A stretch of DNA of 64,000 nucleotides, taken from Petrolisthes cinctipes (taxonomy: Eukaryota > Arthropoda > Malacostraca > Decapoda > Porcellanidae). This document shows, one piece after another, positions 46,493 to 60,900 of the stretch. Location of the stretch: positions 1,612,001-1,676,000 of the forward strand of contig JAWQEG010000082.1 of NCBI GenBank assembly GCA_033782935.1, written 5' to 3'. A model generated the notes under the pieces. The model did not search any database, was not told where the DNA came from, and was given only the letters and a program-made list of their open reading frames with translations. The position numbers and the translations under genes were made by a program. Positions within the stretch are counted from its first letter, which is position 1, and each line of letters starts with the position of its first letter.

Positions 46493-49068
46493 ACTCCGTG
46501 TTAGAGTATTTTCAAAATACATGCTCAAAACATACTGAAAATCGATCTTTTAGGTGCACAAAAGTCGATATGTGCATGCATCTTCAGTACCCGTTTATAT
46601 CTCAAATTCAGGCTCAAAACAACCCAAAAACATACTGAAAATCGATCTTTTTAGGTGCCCAAAAGTCGATATGTGCATGCATCTTCTGTACCCGTTTATA
46701 TCTCAAATTCTGGCCCTAAACATCCGAAAATTCGATATTTTGGGGTCCCAGAAGCAATCTGTACATGCCTACTCAGTGTTAGAGTATTTTCAAAATACAG
46801 GCCCAAAACATGCTGAAAATCGATATTTTAGATGCCCAAAGTCAATATGTGCATGTATCTTCTGTACCCGTTTATATCTCAAATTCAGGCTCAAAACACC
46901 CGAAAATTCAATATTTTGGGGTCCCAGAAGCAATCTGTACATGCCTACTCCGTGTTAGAGTATTTTCAAAATACAGGCCAAAAACATACTGAAAATCGAT
47001 CTTTTAGGTGCCCAAAAGTCGATATGTGCATGCATCTTCTGTACCCGTTTATATCTCAAATTCTGGCCCTAAACACCCGAAAATTCGATATTTTGGGGTC
47101 CCAGAAGCGATCTGTACATGCCTACTCCGTGTTAGAGTATTTTCAAAATTCAGGCCCAAAACATGCTGAAAATCGATATTTTTGGTGCCCAAAGTCAATA
47201 TTTGCATGTATCTTCTGTACCCGTTTATATCTCAAATTCAGGCTCAAAACACCCGAAAATTCAATATTTTGGGGTCCCAGAAGCAATCTGTACATGCCTA
47301 CTCAGTGCTAGAATATTTTCAAAATATAGGCTAAAAACATGCTAAAAATCGATCTTTTAGGTGCCCAAAAGTCGATATGTGCATGCATCTTCTGTACTCG
47401 TTTATATCTCAAATACAGGCTCAAAACACTCGAAAATTCGATATTTTGGGGTCCCAGAAGCGATATCTGTACATGCCTACTCAGTGCTAGAATATTTTCC
47501 AAATATAGGCTCAAAATATGCTAAAAATCGATATTTTAGGTTCGTAAAGGCGATATCTCAAATTAAGGCCCAAAACACCCAGAAATTCGATATTTAGGGG
47601 TCCCAGAAGCAATCTGTACATGCCTACTCAGTGCTAGAATATTTTCAAAATATAGGCTAAAAATATGCTAAAAATCGATATTTTAGGTGCCAAAAAGTCG
47701 ATATCTCAAATTAAGGCCCAAAACACCCGAAAATTCGATATTTAGGGGTCCAGAAGCGATCTGTACATGCCTACTCCTTGTTAGAGTATTTACAAAATAA
47801 TTGCCCAAAACATGCTGAAAATCGATATTTTAGATGCCCAAAGTCAATATGTGCATGTATCTTTTGTACCCGTTTATATCTCGAATTCTGGCTCAAAACA
47901 CCCGAAAATTCAATATTTTGGTGTCCCAGAAGCAATCTGTACATGCCTACTCAGTGCTAGAATATTTTCAAAATATAGGCTAAAAACATGCTAAAAATAG
48001 ATATTTTAGGTGCCAAAAAATCTATATCTCAAATTAAGGCCCAAAACACCCGAAAATTCGATATTTAGGGGTCCCAGAAGCGATCTGTACATGCCTACTC
48101 CTTGTTAGAGTATTTACAAAATAAATGCCCAAAACATGCTGAAAATCGATATTTTAGATGCCCAAAGTCAATATGTGCATGTATCTTTTGTACCCGTTTA
48201 TATCTCAAATTCTGGCTCAAAACACCCGAAAATTCAATATTTTGGTGTCCCAGAAGCAATCTGTACATGCCTACTCAGTGCTAGAATATTTTCAAAATAT
48301 AGGCTAAAAACATGCTAAAAATAGATATTTTAGGTGCCAATAAATCGATATCTCAAATTAAGGCCCAAAACACCCGAAAATTCGATATTTAGGGGTCCCA
48401 GAAGCGATCTGTACATGCCTACTCAGTGCTAGAATATTTTCAAAATATAGGCTCAAAACATGCTAAAAATCGATATTTTAGGTGCGTAAAGGCGATATGT
48501 CAAATTCAAGGCCAAAACACCCGAAAATTCGATATTTTGGGGTCCCAGAAGCGATCTGTACATGCCTACTCCGTGTTAGAGTATTTTCAAAATACAGGCC
48601 CAAAACATGCTCAAAATCGATGTTTTAGGTGCCCAAAAGTCGATATGTGCATGCATCTTCAGTACCCGTTTATATCTCAAATTCAGGCTCAAAACACCCG
48701 AAAATTCGATATTTTGGGGTCCCAGAAGCGATCTGTTCATGCCTACTCCGTGTTAGAGTATTTTCAAAATACAGGCCCAAAACATGCTGAAAATCGATAT
48801 TTTAGATGCCCAAAGTCAATATGTGCATGTATCTTCTGTACCCGTTTATATCTCAAATTCAGGCTCAAAACACCCGAAAATTCAATATTTTGGGGTCCCA
48901 GAAGCAATCTGTACATGCCTACTCAGTGCTAGAATATTTTTAAAATATAGGCTAAAAACATGCTAAAAATCGATATTTTAGGTGCCAAAAAGTCGATATA
49001 TCAAATTATGGCCCAAAACACCCGAAAATTCGATATATAGGGGTCCCAGAAGCAATCTGTACATGCCT
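46493..49068 (+). repeat. Mixed-order satellite with a 324-bp tandem duplication
   Basis: The half-unit deletion junction recurs at 46537-46637, followed by sequence matching 35.4-35.7 kb at an 11,231-bp offset. Two 324-bp blocks (47773-48096 and 48097-48420) are close copies sharing CTCCTTGTTAGAGTATTTAC, CTTTTGTACCC and TTTTGGTGTCCC. This region introduces the GTGCGTAAAGGCGATAT short-monomer variants seen to the right. Only satellite is present. Confidence 0.85.
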
Positions 49069-52000
49069 ACTCCGTGTTAGAGTATTTTCAAAATACATTC
49101 CAGAAACATGCTCAAAATCGATGTTTTAAGTGCCAAAAAGTCGATATGTGCATGCATCTTCAGTACCCGTTTATATCTCAAATTCAGACTCAAAACACCC
49201 GAAAATTCGATATTTTGGGGTCCCAGAAGAGATCTGTACATGCCTACTCCTTGTTAGAGTATTTAGAAAATACATGCCCAAAACATGCTGAAAATCGATA
49301 TTTTAAATGCCCAAAGTCAATATATGCATGTATCTTCTGTACCCGTTTATATCTCAAATTCAGGCTCAAAACACCCGAAAATTCAATATTTTGGGGTCCC
49401 AGAAGCAATCTGTACATGCCTACTCAGTGCTAGAATATTTTCAAAATATTGGCTAAAAACATTCTAAAAATAGATATTTTAGGTGCCAAAAAGTCGATAT
49501 GTGCATACATCTTCTGTACTCGTTTGTATCTCAAATTCAGGCTCAAAACAGACGAAAATTCGATATTTTGGGGTCCCAGAAGCGATCTGTACATGCCTAC
49601 TCAGTGCTAGAATATTTTCAAAATATAGGCTCAAAACATGCTAAAAATCGATATTTAAGGTGCGTAAAGGCGATATCTCAAATTAAGGCCCAAAACACCC
49701 GAAAATTCGATATTTAGGGGTCCCAGAAGCGATCTGTACATGCCTACTCCGTGTTAGAGTATTTTCAAAATACAGGCCCAGAACATGCTGAAAATCGATA
49801 TTTTAGATGCCCAAAGTCAATATGTGCATGTATCATCTGTACCCGTTTATATCTTAAATTCAGGCTCAAAACACCCGAAAATTCAAAATTTTGGGGTCCC
49901 AGAAGCAATCTGTACATGCCTACACAGTGCTAGAATATTTTCAAAATATAGGCTCAAAACATGCTAAAAATCGATATTTTAGGTGCGTAAAGGCGATATC
50001 TCAAATTAAGGCCCAAAACACCCGAAAATTCGATATTTAATGGTCCCAGAAGCGATCTGTACATGCCTTCTCCGTGTTAGAGTATTTTCAAGATACAGGC
50101 CCAAAACATGCTCAAAATCTATCTTTTAGGTGCCCAAAAATCGATATGTGCATTCATCTTCAGTACCCGTTTATATCTCAAATTCGGCTCAAAACACCCG
50201 AAAATTCAATATTTTGGGGTCCCAGAAGCAATCTGTACATGCCTACTCAGTGCTAGAATATTTTCAAAATATAGGCTAAAAACATGCTAAAAATCGATAT
50301 TTTAGGTGCCAAAAAGTCGATATATCAAATTATGGCCCAAAACACCCGAAAATTCGATATTTAGGGGTCCCAGAAGCAATCTGTACATGCCTACTCCGTG
50401 TTAGAGTATTTTCAAAATACATTCTAGAAACATTTCAAAATCGATGTTTTAAGTGCCAAAAAGTCGATATGTGCATGCATCTTCAGTACCCGTTTATATC
50501 TCAAATTCAGGCTCAAAACACCCGAAAATTCGATATTTTGGGGTCCCAGAAGCGATCTGTACATGCCTACTCCTTGTTAGAGTATTTAGAAAATACATGC
50601 CCAAAACATGCTGAAAATCGATATTTTAAATGCCCAAAGTCAATATATGCATGTATCTTCTGTACCCGTTTATATCTCAAATTCAGGCTCAAAACACCCG
50701 AAAATTCAATATTTTGGGGTCCCAGAAGCAATCTGTACATGCCTACTCAGTGCTAGAATATTTTCAAAATATTGGCTAAAAACATTCTAAAAATAGATAT
50801 TTTAGGTGCCAAAAAGTCGATATGTGCATACATCTTCTGTACTCGTTTGTATCTCAAATTCAGGCTCAAAACAGACGAAAATTCGATATTTTGGGGTCCC
50901 AGAAGCGATCTGTACATGCCTACTCAGTGCTAGAATATTTTCAAAATATAGGCTCAAAACATGCTAAAAATCGATATTTAAGGTGCGTAAAGGCGATATC
51001 TCAAATTAAGGCCCAAAACACCCGAAAATTCGATATTTAGGGGTCCCAGAAGCGATCTGTACATGCCTACTCCGTGTTAGAGTATTTTCAAAATACAGGC
51101 CCAAAACATGCTGAAAATCGATATTTTAGATGCCCAAAGTCAATATGTGCATGTATCATCTGTACCCGTTTATATCTTAAATTCAGGCTCAAAACACCCG
51201 AAAATTCAAAATTTTGGGGTCCCAGAAGCAATCTGTACATGCCTACTCAGTGCTAGAATATTTTCAAAATATAGGCTAAAAACATGCTAAAAATCGATAT
51301 TTTAGGTGCGTAAAGGCGATATCTCAAATTATGGCCCAAAACACCCGAAAATTCGATATATAGGGGTCCCAGAAGCAATCTGTACATGCCTACTCCGTGT
51401 TAGAGTATTTTCAAAATACATTCCAGAAACATGCTCAAAATCGATGTTTTAAGTGCCAAAAAGTCGATATGTGCATGCATCTTCAGTACCCGTTTATATC
51501 TCAAATTCAGACTCAAAACACCCGAAAATTCGATATTTTGGGGTCCCAGAAGAGATCTGTACATGCCTACTCCTTGTTAGAGTATTTAGAAAATACATGC
51601 CCAAAACATGCTGAAAATCGATATTTTAAATGCCCAAAGTCAATATATGCATGTATCTTCTGTACCCGTTTATATCTCAAATTCAGGCTCAAAACACCCG
51701 AAAATTCAATATTTTGGGGTCCCAGAAGCAATCTGTACATGCCTACTCAGTGCTAGAATATTTTCAAAATATTGGCTAAAAACATTCTAAAAATAGATAT
51801 TTTAGGTGCCAAAAAGTCGATATGTGCATACATCTTCTGTACTCGTTTGTATCTCAAATTCAGGCTCAAAACAGACGAAAATTCGATATTTTGGGGTCCC
51901 AGAAGCGATCTGTACATGCCTACTCAGTGCTAGAATATTTTCAAAATATAGGCTCAAAACATGCTAAAAATCGATATTTAAGGTGCGTAAAGGCGATATC

Positions 52001-53714
52001 TCAAATTAAGGCCCAAAACACCCGAAAATTCGATATTTAGGGGTCCCAGAAGCGATCTGTACATGCCTACTCCGTGTTAGAGTATTTTCAAAATACAGGC
52101 CCAGAACATGCTGAAAATCGATATTTTAGATGCCCAAAGTCAATATGTGCATGTATCATCTGTACCCGTTTATATCTTAAATTCAGGCTCAAAACACCCG
52201 AAAATTCAAAATTTTGGGGTCCCAGAAGCAATCTGTACATGCCTACACAGTGCTAGAATATTTTCAAAATATAGGCTCAAAACATGCTAAAAATCGATAT
52301 TTTAGGTGCGTAAAGGCGATATCTCAAATTAAGGCCCAAAACACCCGAAAATTCGATATTTAATGGTCCCAGAAGCGATCTGTACATGCCTTCTCCGTGT
52401 TAGAGTATTTTCAAGATACAGGCCCAAAACATGCTCAAAATCTATCTTTTAGGTGCCCAAAAATCGATATGTGCATTCATCTTCAGTACCCGTTTATATC
52501 TCAAATTCGGCTCAAAACACCCGAAAATTCAATATTTTGGGGTCCCAGAAGCAATCTGTACATGCCTACTCAGTGCTAGAATATTTTCAAAATATAGGCT
52601 AAAAACATGCTAAAAATCGATATTTTAGGTGCCAAAAAGTCGATATATCAAATTATGGCCCAAAACACCCGAAAATTCGATATTTAGGGGTCCCAGAAGC
52701 AATCTGTACATGCCTACTCCGTGTTAGAGTATTTTCAAAATACATTCTAGAAACATTTCAAAATCGATGTATTAAGTGCCAAAAAGTCGATATGTGCATG
52801 CATCTTCAGTACCCGTTTATATCTCAAATTCAGGCTCAAAACACCCGAAAATTCGATATTTTGGGGTCCCAGAAGCGATCTGTACTTGCCTACTCCTTGT
52901 TAGAGTATTTAGAAAATACATGCCCAAAACATGCTGAAAATCGATATTTTAAATGCCCAAAGTCAATATATGCATGTATCTTCTGTACCCGTTTATATCT
53001 CAAATTCAGGCTCAAAACACCCGAAAATTCAATATTTTGGGGTCCCAGAAGCAATCTGTACATGCCTACTCAGTGCTAGAATATTTTCAAAATATTGGCT
53101 AAAAACATTCTAAAAATAGATATTTTAGGTGCCAAAAAGTCGATATGTGCATACATCTTCTGTACTCGTTTGTATCTCAAATTCAGGCTCAAAACAGTCG
53201 AAAATTCGATATTTTGGGGTCCCAGAAGCGATCTGTACATGCCTACTCAGTGCTAGAATATTTTCAAAATATAGGCTCAAAACATGCTAAAAATCGATAT
53301 TTAAGGTGCGTAAAGGCGATATCTCAAATTAAGGCCCAAAACACCCGAAAATTCGATATTTAGGGGTCCCAGAAGCGATCTGTACATGCCTACTCCGTGT
53401 TAGAGTATTTTCAAAATACAGGCCCAAAACATGCTGAAAATCGATATTTTAGATGCCCAAAGTCAATATGTGCATGTATCATCTGTACCCGTTTATATCT
53501 TAAATTCAGGCTCAAAACACCCGAAAATTCAAAATTTTGGGGTCCCAGAAGCAATCTGTACATGCCTACTCAGTGCTAGAATATTTTCAAAATATAGGCT
53601 CAAAACATGCTAAAAATCGATATTTTAGGTGCGTAAAGGCGATATCTCAAATTAAGGCCCAAAACACCCGAAAATTCGATATTTAATGGTCCCAGAAGCG
53701 ATCTGTACATGCCT
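49069..53714 (+). repeat. Higher-order repeat domain C (2,323 bp x 2, made of 1,323 + 1,000 bp)
   Basis: Copies lie at 49069-51391 and 51392-53714. Diagnostic variants are ACATTCCAGAAACATGC, GAGTATTTAGAAAATAC, ATGTGCATACATCTTC, CAGACGAAAATTC and the one-base-shorter AAATTCGGCTC. A block starting GTGCATACATC recurs at 49499, 50822, 51822 and 53145, so spacings alternate 1,323, 1,000 and 1,323 bp, nested inside the 2,323-bp period. Confidence 0.9.
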
Positions 53715-53919
53715 TCTCCGTGTTAGAGTATTTTCAAAATACAGGCCCAAAACATGCTCAAAATCGATGTTTTAGGTGCCCAAAAGTCGATATGTGCATG
53801 CATCTTCAGTACCCGTTTATATCTCAAATTCAGGCTCAAAACACCCGAAAATTCGATATTTTGGGGCCCCAGAAGCGATCTGTAGATGCCTACTCCGTGT
53901 TAGAGTACTTTCAAATTAC

Positions 53920-56900
53920 AGGCCCAAAACATGCTGAAAATCGATAATTTAGATGCCCAAAGTCAATATGTGCATGTATCTTCTGTACCCGTTTATATCT
54001 CAAATTCAGGCTCAAAACAACCGAAAATTCAATATTTTGGGGTCCTAGAAGCAATCTGTACATGCCTACTCAGTGCTAGAATATTTTCAAAATATAGGCT
54101 AAAAACATGCTAAAAATCGATCTTTTAGGTGCCAAAAAGTCGATATCTCATATTCAGTCCCAAAACACCCGAAAATTCGATATTTAGGGGTCCCAGAACC
54201 GATCTGTACATGCCTACTCCGTGTTAGAGTATTTTCAAAATACAGGCCAAAAACATACTGAAAATCGATCTTTTAGGTGCCCAAAAGTCGATATGTGCAT
54301 GCATCTTCTGTACCCGTTTATATCTCAAATTCTGGCCCTAAACACCCGAAAATTCAATATTTTGGGGTCCCAGAAGCGATCTGTACATGCCTACTCCGTG
54401 TTAGAGTATTTTCAAAATTCAGGCCCAAAACATGCTGAAAATCGATATTTTAGGTGCCCAAAAGTCGATATGTGAATGCATCTTCTGTACTCGTTTATAT
54501 CTCAAATTCAAGCTCAAAACACCCGAAAATTCGATATTTTGGGGTCCCAGAAGCGATATGTACATGCCTACTCAGTGCTAGAATATTTTCAAAATATAGG
54601 CTCAAAACATGCTAAAAATCGATATTTTAGGTGCGTAAAAGCGATATCTCAAATTCAGGCCCAAAACACCCGAAAATTCGATATTTTGGGGTCCCAGAAG
54701 CGATCTGTACATGCCTACTCCGTGTTAGAGTATTTTCAAAATACAGGCCCAAAACATTCTGAAAATCGATATTTTAGATGCCCAAAGTCAATATGTGCAT
54801 GTATCTTCTGTACCCGTTTATATCTCAAATTCAGTCTCAAAACACCCGAAAATTCAATATTATGGGGTCCCAGAAGCAATCTGTACATGCCTTCTCAGTG
54901 CTAGAATATTTTCAAAATATAGGCTAAAAACATGCTAAAAATCGATCTTTTAGGTGCCAAAAAGTCGATATCTCAAATTCAATCACAAAACACCCGATAA
55001 TTCGATATTTAGGGGTCCCAGAAGCGATGTGTACATGCCTACTCCGTGTTTGAGTATTTTCAAAATACAGGCCAAAAACATACTGAAAATCGATCTTTTA
55101 GGTGCCCAAAAGTCGATAAATGCATGCATCTTCTGTACCCGTTTATATCTCAAATTCTGGCCCTAAACACCCGAAAATTCGATATTTTGGGGTCAAAGAA
55201 GCAATCTGTACATGCCTACTTAGTGCTAGAATATTTTCAAAATATAGGCTAAAAACATGCTAAAAATCGATATTTTAGGTACCAAAAAGTCGATATCTCA
55301 AATTAAGGCCCAAAACACCCGAAAATTCGATATTTATCGGTCCCAGAAGCGATCTGTACATGCCTACTTAGTGCTAGAATGTTTTAAAAATATAGGCTCA
55401 AAACATGCTCAGAATCGATATTTTAGGTGCCAAAAAGTCGATATCTCAAATTATGGCCCAAAACACCCGAAAATTCGATATTTAGGGGTCCCAGAAGAGA
55501 TCTGTACATGCCTACTCCGTGTTAGAGTATTTTCAAAATACAGGCCCAAAACATGCTGAAAATCGATATTTTAGATGCCAAAAGTCAATATGTGCATGTA
55601 TCTTCTGTACCCGTTTATATCTCAAATTCAGGCTCAAAACACCCGAAAATTCAATATTTTGGGGTCCCAGAAGCAATCTGTACATGCCAGGCACTCAGTG
55701 CTAGAATATTTTCAAAATATAGGCTAAAAACATGCTAAAAATCGATATTTTAGGTGCCAAAAAGTCGATATCTCAAATTAAGGCCCAAAACACCCGAAAA
55801 TTCGATATTTAGGGGTCCCAGAAGCGATCTGTACATGCCTACTCAGTGCTAGAATGTTTTAAAAATATAGGCTCAAAACATGCTCTAAATCGATATTTTA
55901 GGTGCCCAAAAGTCGATATGTGCATGCATCTTCTGTACTCGTTTATATCTCAAATTCAAGCTCAAAACACCCGAAAATTCGATATTTTGGGGTCCCAGAA
56001 GCGATCTGTACATGCCTACTCCGTGTTAGAGTATTTTCAAAATACAGGCCCAAAACATGCTGAAAATCGATAATTTAGATGCCCAAAGTCAATATGTGCA
56101 TGTATCTTCTGTACCCGATTATATCTCAAATTCAGGCTCAAAACAACCGAAAATTCAATATTTTGGGGTCCTAGAAGCAATCTGTACATGCCTACTCAGT
56201 GCTAGAATATTTTCAAAATATAGGCTAAAAACATGCTAAAAATCGATATTTTAGGTGCCAAAAAGTCGATATCTCAAATTCAGTCCCAAAACACCCGAAA
56301 ATTCGATATTTAGGGGTCCCAGAACCGATCTGTACATGCCTACTCCGTGTTAGAGTATTTTCAAAATACAGGCCAAAAACATACTGAAAATCGATCTTTT
56401 AGGTGCCCAAAAGTCGATATGTGCATGCATCTTCTGTACCCGTTTATATCTCAAATTCTGGCCCTAAACACCCGAAAATTCAATATTTTGGGGTCCCAGA
56501 AGCGATCTGTACATGCCTACTCCGTGTTAGAGTATTTTCAAAATTCAGGCCCAAAACATACTGAAAATCGATATTTTAGGTGCCCAAAAGTGGATATGTG
56601 AATGCATCTTCTGTACTCGTTTATATCTCAAATTCAAGCTCAAAACACCCGAAAATTCGATATTTTGGGGTCCCAGAAGCGATCTGTACATGCCTACTCA
56701 GTGCTAGAATATTTTCAAAATATAGGCTCAAAACATGCTAAAAATCGATATTTTAGGTGCGTAAAAGCGATATCTCAAATTCAGGCCCAAAACACCCGAA
56801 AATTCGATATTTTGGGGTCCCAGAAGCGATCTGTACATGCCTACTCCGTGTTAGAGTATTTTCAAAATACAGGCCCAAAACATTCTGAAAATCGATATTT

Positions 56901-57965
56901 TAGATGCCCAAAGTCAATATGTGCATGTATCTTCTGTACCCGTTTATATCTCAAATTCAGTCTCAAAACACCCGAAAATTCAATATTATGGGGTCCCAGA
57001 AGCAATCTGTACATGCCTTCTCAGTGCTAGAATATTTTCAAAATATAGGCTAAAAACATGCTAAAAATCGATCTTTTAGGTGCCAAAAAGTCGATATCTC
57101 AAATTCAATCACAAAACACCCGATAATTCGATATTTAGGGGTCCCAGAAGCGATCTGTACATGCCTACTCCGTGTTTGAGTATTTTCAAAATACAGGCCA
57201 AAAACATACTGAAAATCGATCTTTTAGGTGCCCAAAAGTCGATAAATGCATGCATCTTCTGTACCCGTTTATATCTCAAATTCTGGCCCTAAACACCCGA
57301 AAATTCAATATTTTGGGGTCCCAGAAGCAATCTGTACATGCCTACTTAGTGCTAGAATATTTTCAAAATATAGGCTAAAAACATGCTAAAAATCGATATT
57401 TTAGGTACCAAAAAGTCGATATCTCAAATTAAGGCCCAAAACACCCGAAAATTCGATATTTAGGGGTCCCAGAAGCGATCTGTACATGCCTGTTTAGTGC
57501 TAGAATGTTTTAAAAATATAGGCTCAAAACATGCTCAGAATCGATATTTTAGGTGCCAAAAAGTCGATATCTCAAATTATGGCCCAAAACACCCGAAAAT
57601 TCGATATTTAGGGGTCCCAGAAGAGATCTGTACATGCCTACTCCGTGTTAGAGTATTTTCAAAATACAGGCCCAAAACATGCTGAAAATCGATATTTTAG
57701 ATGCCAAAAGTCAATATGTGCATGTATCTTCTGTACCCGTTTATATCTCAAATTCAGGCTCAAAACACTCGAAAATTCAATATTTTGGGGTCCCAGAAGC
57801 AATCTGTACATGCCAGGCACTCAGTGCTAGAATATTTTCAAAATATAGGCTAAAAACATGCTAAAAACCGATATTTTAGGTGCCAAAAAGTCGATATCTC
57901 AAATTAGGCCCAAAACACCCGAAAATTCGATATTTAGGGGTCCCAGAAGCGATCTGTACATGCCT
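53920..57965 (+). repeat. Higher-order repeat domain D (2,126-bp period, two copies)
   Basis: Segments from about 53920 and about 56046 align at a 2,126-bp offset. They share TCGATAATTTAGATG (53941/56067), GGGGTCCTAGAAGC, GAACCGATCTG, TTCAATCACAAAACACC and CATGCCAGGCACTCAG. The second copy merges into domain E near 57.97 kb, so its right edge is approximate. Confidence 0.85.
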
Positions 57966-60900
57966 ACTCAGTGCTAGAATGTTTTAAAAATATAGGCTCA
58001 AAACATGCTCTAAATCGATATTTTAGGTGCCCAAATGTCGATATGTGCATGCATCTTCTGTACTCGTTTATATCTCAAATTCAAGCTCAAAACACCCGAA
58101 AATTCAATATTTTGGGGTCCCAGAAGCGATCTGTACATGCCTACTCCGTGTTAGAGTATTTTCAAAATACAGGCCGAAAACATGCTGAAAATCGATATTT
58201 TAGATGCCCAAAGTCAATATGTGCATGTATCTTCTGTACCCGTTTATATCTCAAATTCAGGTTCAAAACACCCGAAAACTCAATATTTTGGGGTCCCAGA
58301 AGCAATCTGTACATGCCTACTCAGTGCTAGAATATTTTCAAAATACAGGCTAAAAACATGCTAAAAATCGATATTTTAGGTGCCAAAAAGTCGATATCTC
58401 AAATTCAGTCCCAAAACACCCGAAAATTCGATATTTAGGGGTCCCAGAAGGGATCTGTACATGCCTACTCCGTGTTAGAGTATTTTCAAAATACAGGCCA
58501 AAAACATACTGAAAATCGATCTTTTAGGTGCCCAAAAGTCGATATGTGCATGCATCTTCTGTACCCGTTTATATCTCAAATTCTGGCCCTAAACACCCGA
58601 AAATTCGATATTTTGGGGTCCCAGAAACGATCTGTACATGCCTACTTAGTGCTAGAATATTTTCAAAATATAGGCTCAAAACATAATAAAAATCGATATT
58701 TTAGGTGCGTAAAGACGATATCTCAAATTCAGGCCCAAAACACCCGAAAATTCGATATTTAGGGGTCCCAGAAGCGATCTGTACATGCCTACTCCGTGTT
58801 AGAGTATTTTCAAAATACAGGCACAAAACATGCTCAAAATCGATGTTTTAGGTGCCAAAAAGTCGATATGTGCATGCATCTTCAGTACCCGTTTATATCT
58901 CAAATTCAGGCTCAAAACACCCGAAAATTCGATATTTTGGGGTCCCAGAAGCGATCTCTACATGCCTACTCCTTGTTAGAGTATTTTCAAAATACAGGCC
59001 CAAAACATGCTGAAAATCGATATTTTAGATGCCAAAAGTCAATATGTGCATGTATCTTCTGTACCCGTTTATATCTCAAATTCAGGCTCAAAACACTCGA
59101 AAATTCAATATTTTGGGGTCCCAGAAGCAATCTGTACATGCCAGGCACTCAGTGCTAGAATATTTTCAAAATATAGGCTAAAAACATGCTAAAAACCGAT
59201 ATTTTAGGTGCCAAAAAGTCGATATCTCAAATTAGGCCCAAAACACCCGAAAATTCGATATTTAGGGGTCCCAGAAGCGATCTGTACATGCCTACTCAGT
59301 GCTAGAATGTTTTAAAAATATAGGCTCAAAACATGCTCTAAATCGATATTTTAGGTGCCCAAAAGTCGATATGTGCATGCATCTTCTGTACTCGTTTATA
59401 TCTCAAATTCAAGCTCAAAACACCCGAAAATTCAATATTTTGGGGTCCCAGAAGCGATCTGTACATGCCTACTCCGTGTTAGAGTATTTTCAAAATACAG
59501 GCCCAAAACATGCTGAAAATCGATATTTTAGATGCCCAAAGTCAATATGTGCATGTATCTTCTGTACCCGTTTATATCTCAAATTCAGGTTCAAAACACC
59601 CGAAAATTCAAAATTTTGGGGTCCCAGAAGCAATCTGTACATGCCTACTCAGTGCTAGAATATTTTCAAAATATAGGCTAAAAACATGCTAAAAATCGAT
59701 ATTTTAGGTGCCAAAAAGTCGATATCTCAAATTCAGTCCCAAAACACCCGAAAATTCGATATTTAGGGGTCCCAGAAGGGATCTGTACATGCCTACTCCG
59801 TGTTAGAGTATTTTCAAAATACAGGCCAAAAACATACTGAAAATCGATCTTTTAGGTGCCCAAAAGTCGATATGTGCATGCATCTTCTGTACCCGTTTAT
59901 ATCTCAAATTCTGGCCCTAAACACCCGAAAATTCGATATTTAGGGGTCCCAGAAGCGATCTGTACATGCTTACTCCGTGTTAGAGTATTTTCAAAATACA
60001 GGCCAAAAACATACTGAAAATCGATCTTTTAGGTGCCCAAAAGTCGATATGTGCATGCATCTTCTGTACTCGTTTATATCTCAAATTCAGGCTCAAAACA
60101 CCCGAAAATTCGATATTTTGGGGTCCCAGAAACGATCTGTACATGCCTACTTAGTGCTAGAATATTTTCAAAATATAGGCTCAAAACATGATAGAAATCG
60201 ATATTTTAGGTGCGTAAAGACGATATCTCAAATTCAGGCCCAAAACACCCGAAAATTCGATATTTAGGGGTCCCAGAAGCGATCTGTACATGCCTACTCC
60301 GTGTTAGAGTATTTTCAAAATACAGGCCCAAAACATGCTGAAAATCGATATTTTAGATGCCAAAAGTCAATATGTGCATGTATCTTCTGTACCCGTTTAT
60401 ATCTCAAATTCAGGCTCAAAACACTCGAAAATTCAATATTTTGGGGTCCCAGAATCAATCTGTACATGCCAGGCACTCAGTGCTAGAATATTTTCAAAAT
60501 ATAGGCTAAAAACATGCTAAAAACCGATATTTTAGGTGCCAAAAAGTCGATATCTCAAATTAGGCCCAAAACACCCGAAAATTCGATATTTAGGGGTCCC
60601 AGAAGCGATCTGTACATGCCTACTCAGTGCTAGAATTTTTTAAAAATATAGGCTCAAAACATGCTCTAAATCGATATTTTAGGTGCCCAAAAGTCGATAT
60701 GTGCATGCATCTTCTGTACTCGTTTATATCTCAAATTCAAGCTCAAAACACCCGAAAATTCAATATTTTGGGGTCCCAGAAGCGATCTGTACATGCCTAC
60801 TCCGTGTTAGAGTATTTTCAAAATACAGGCCCAAAACATGCTGAAAATCGATATTTTAGATGCCCAAAGTCAATATGTGCATGTATCTTCTGTACCCGTT

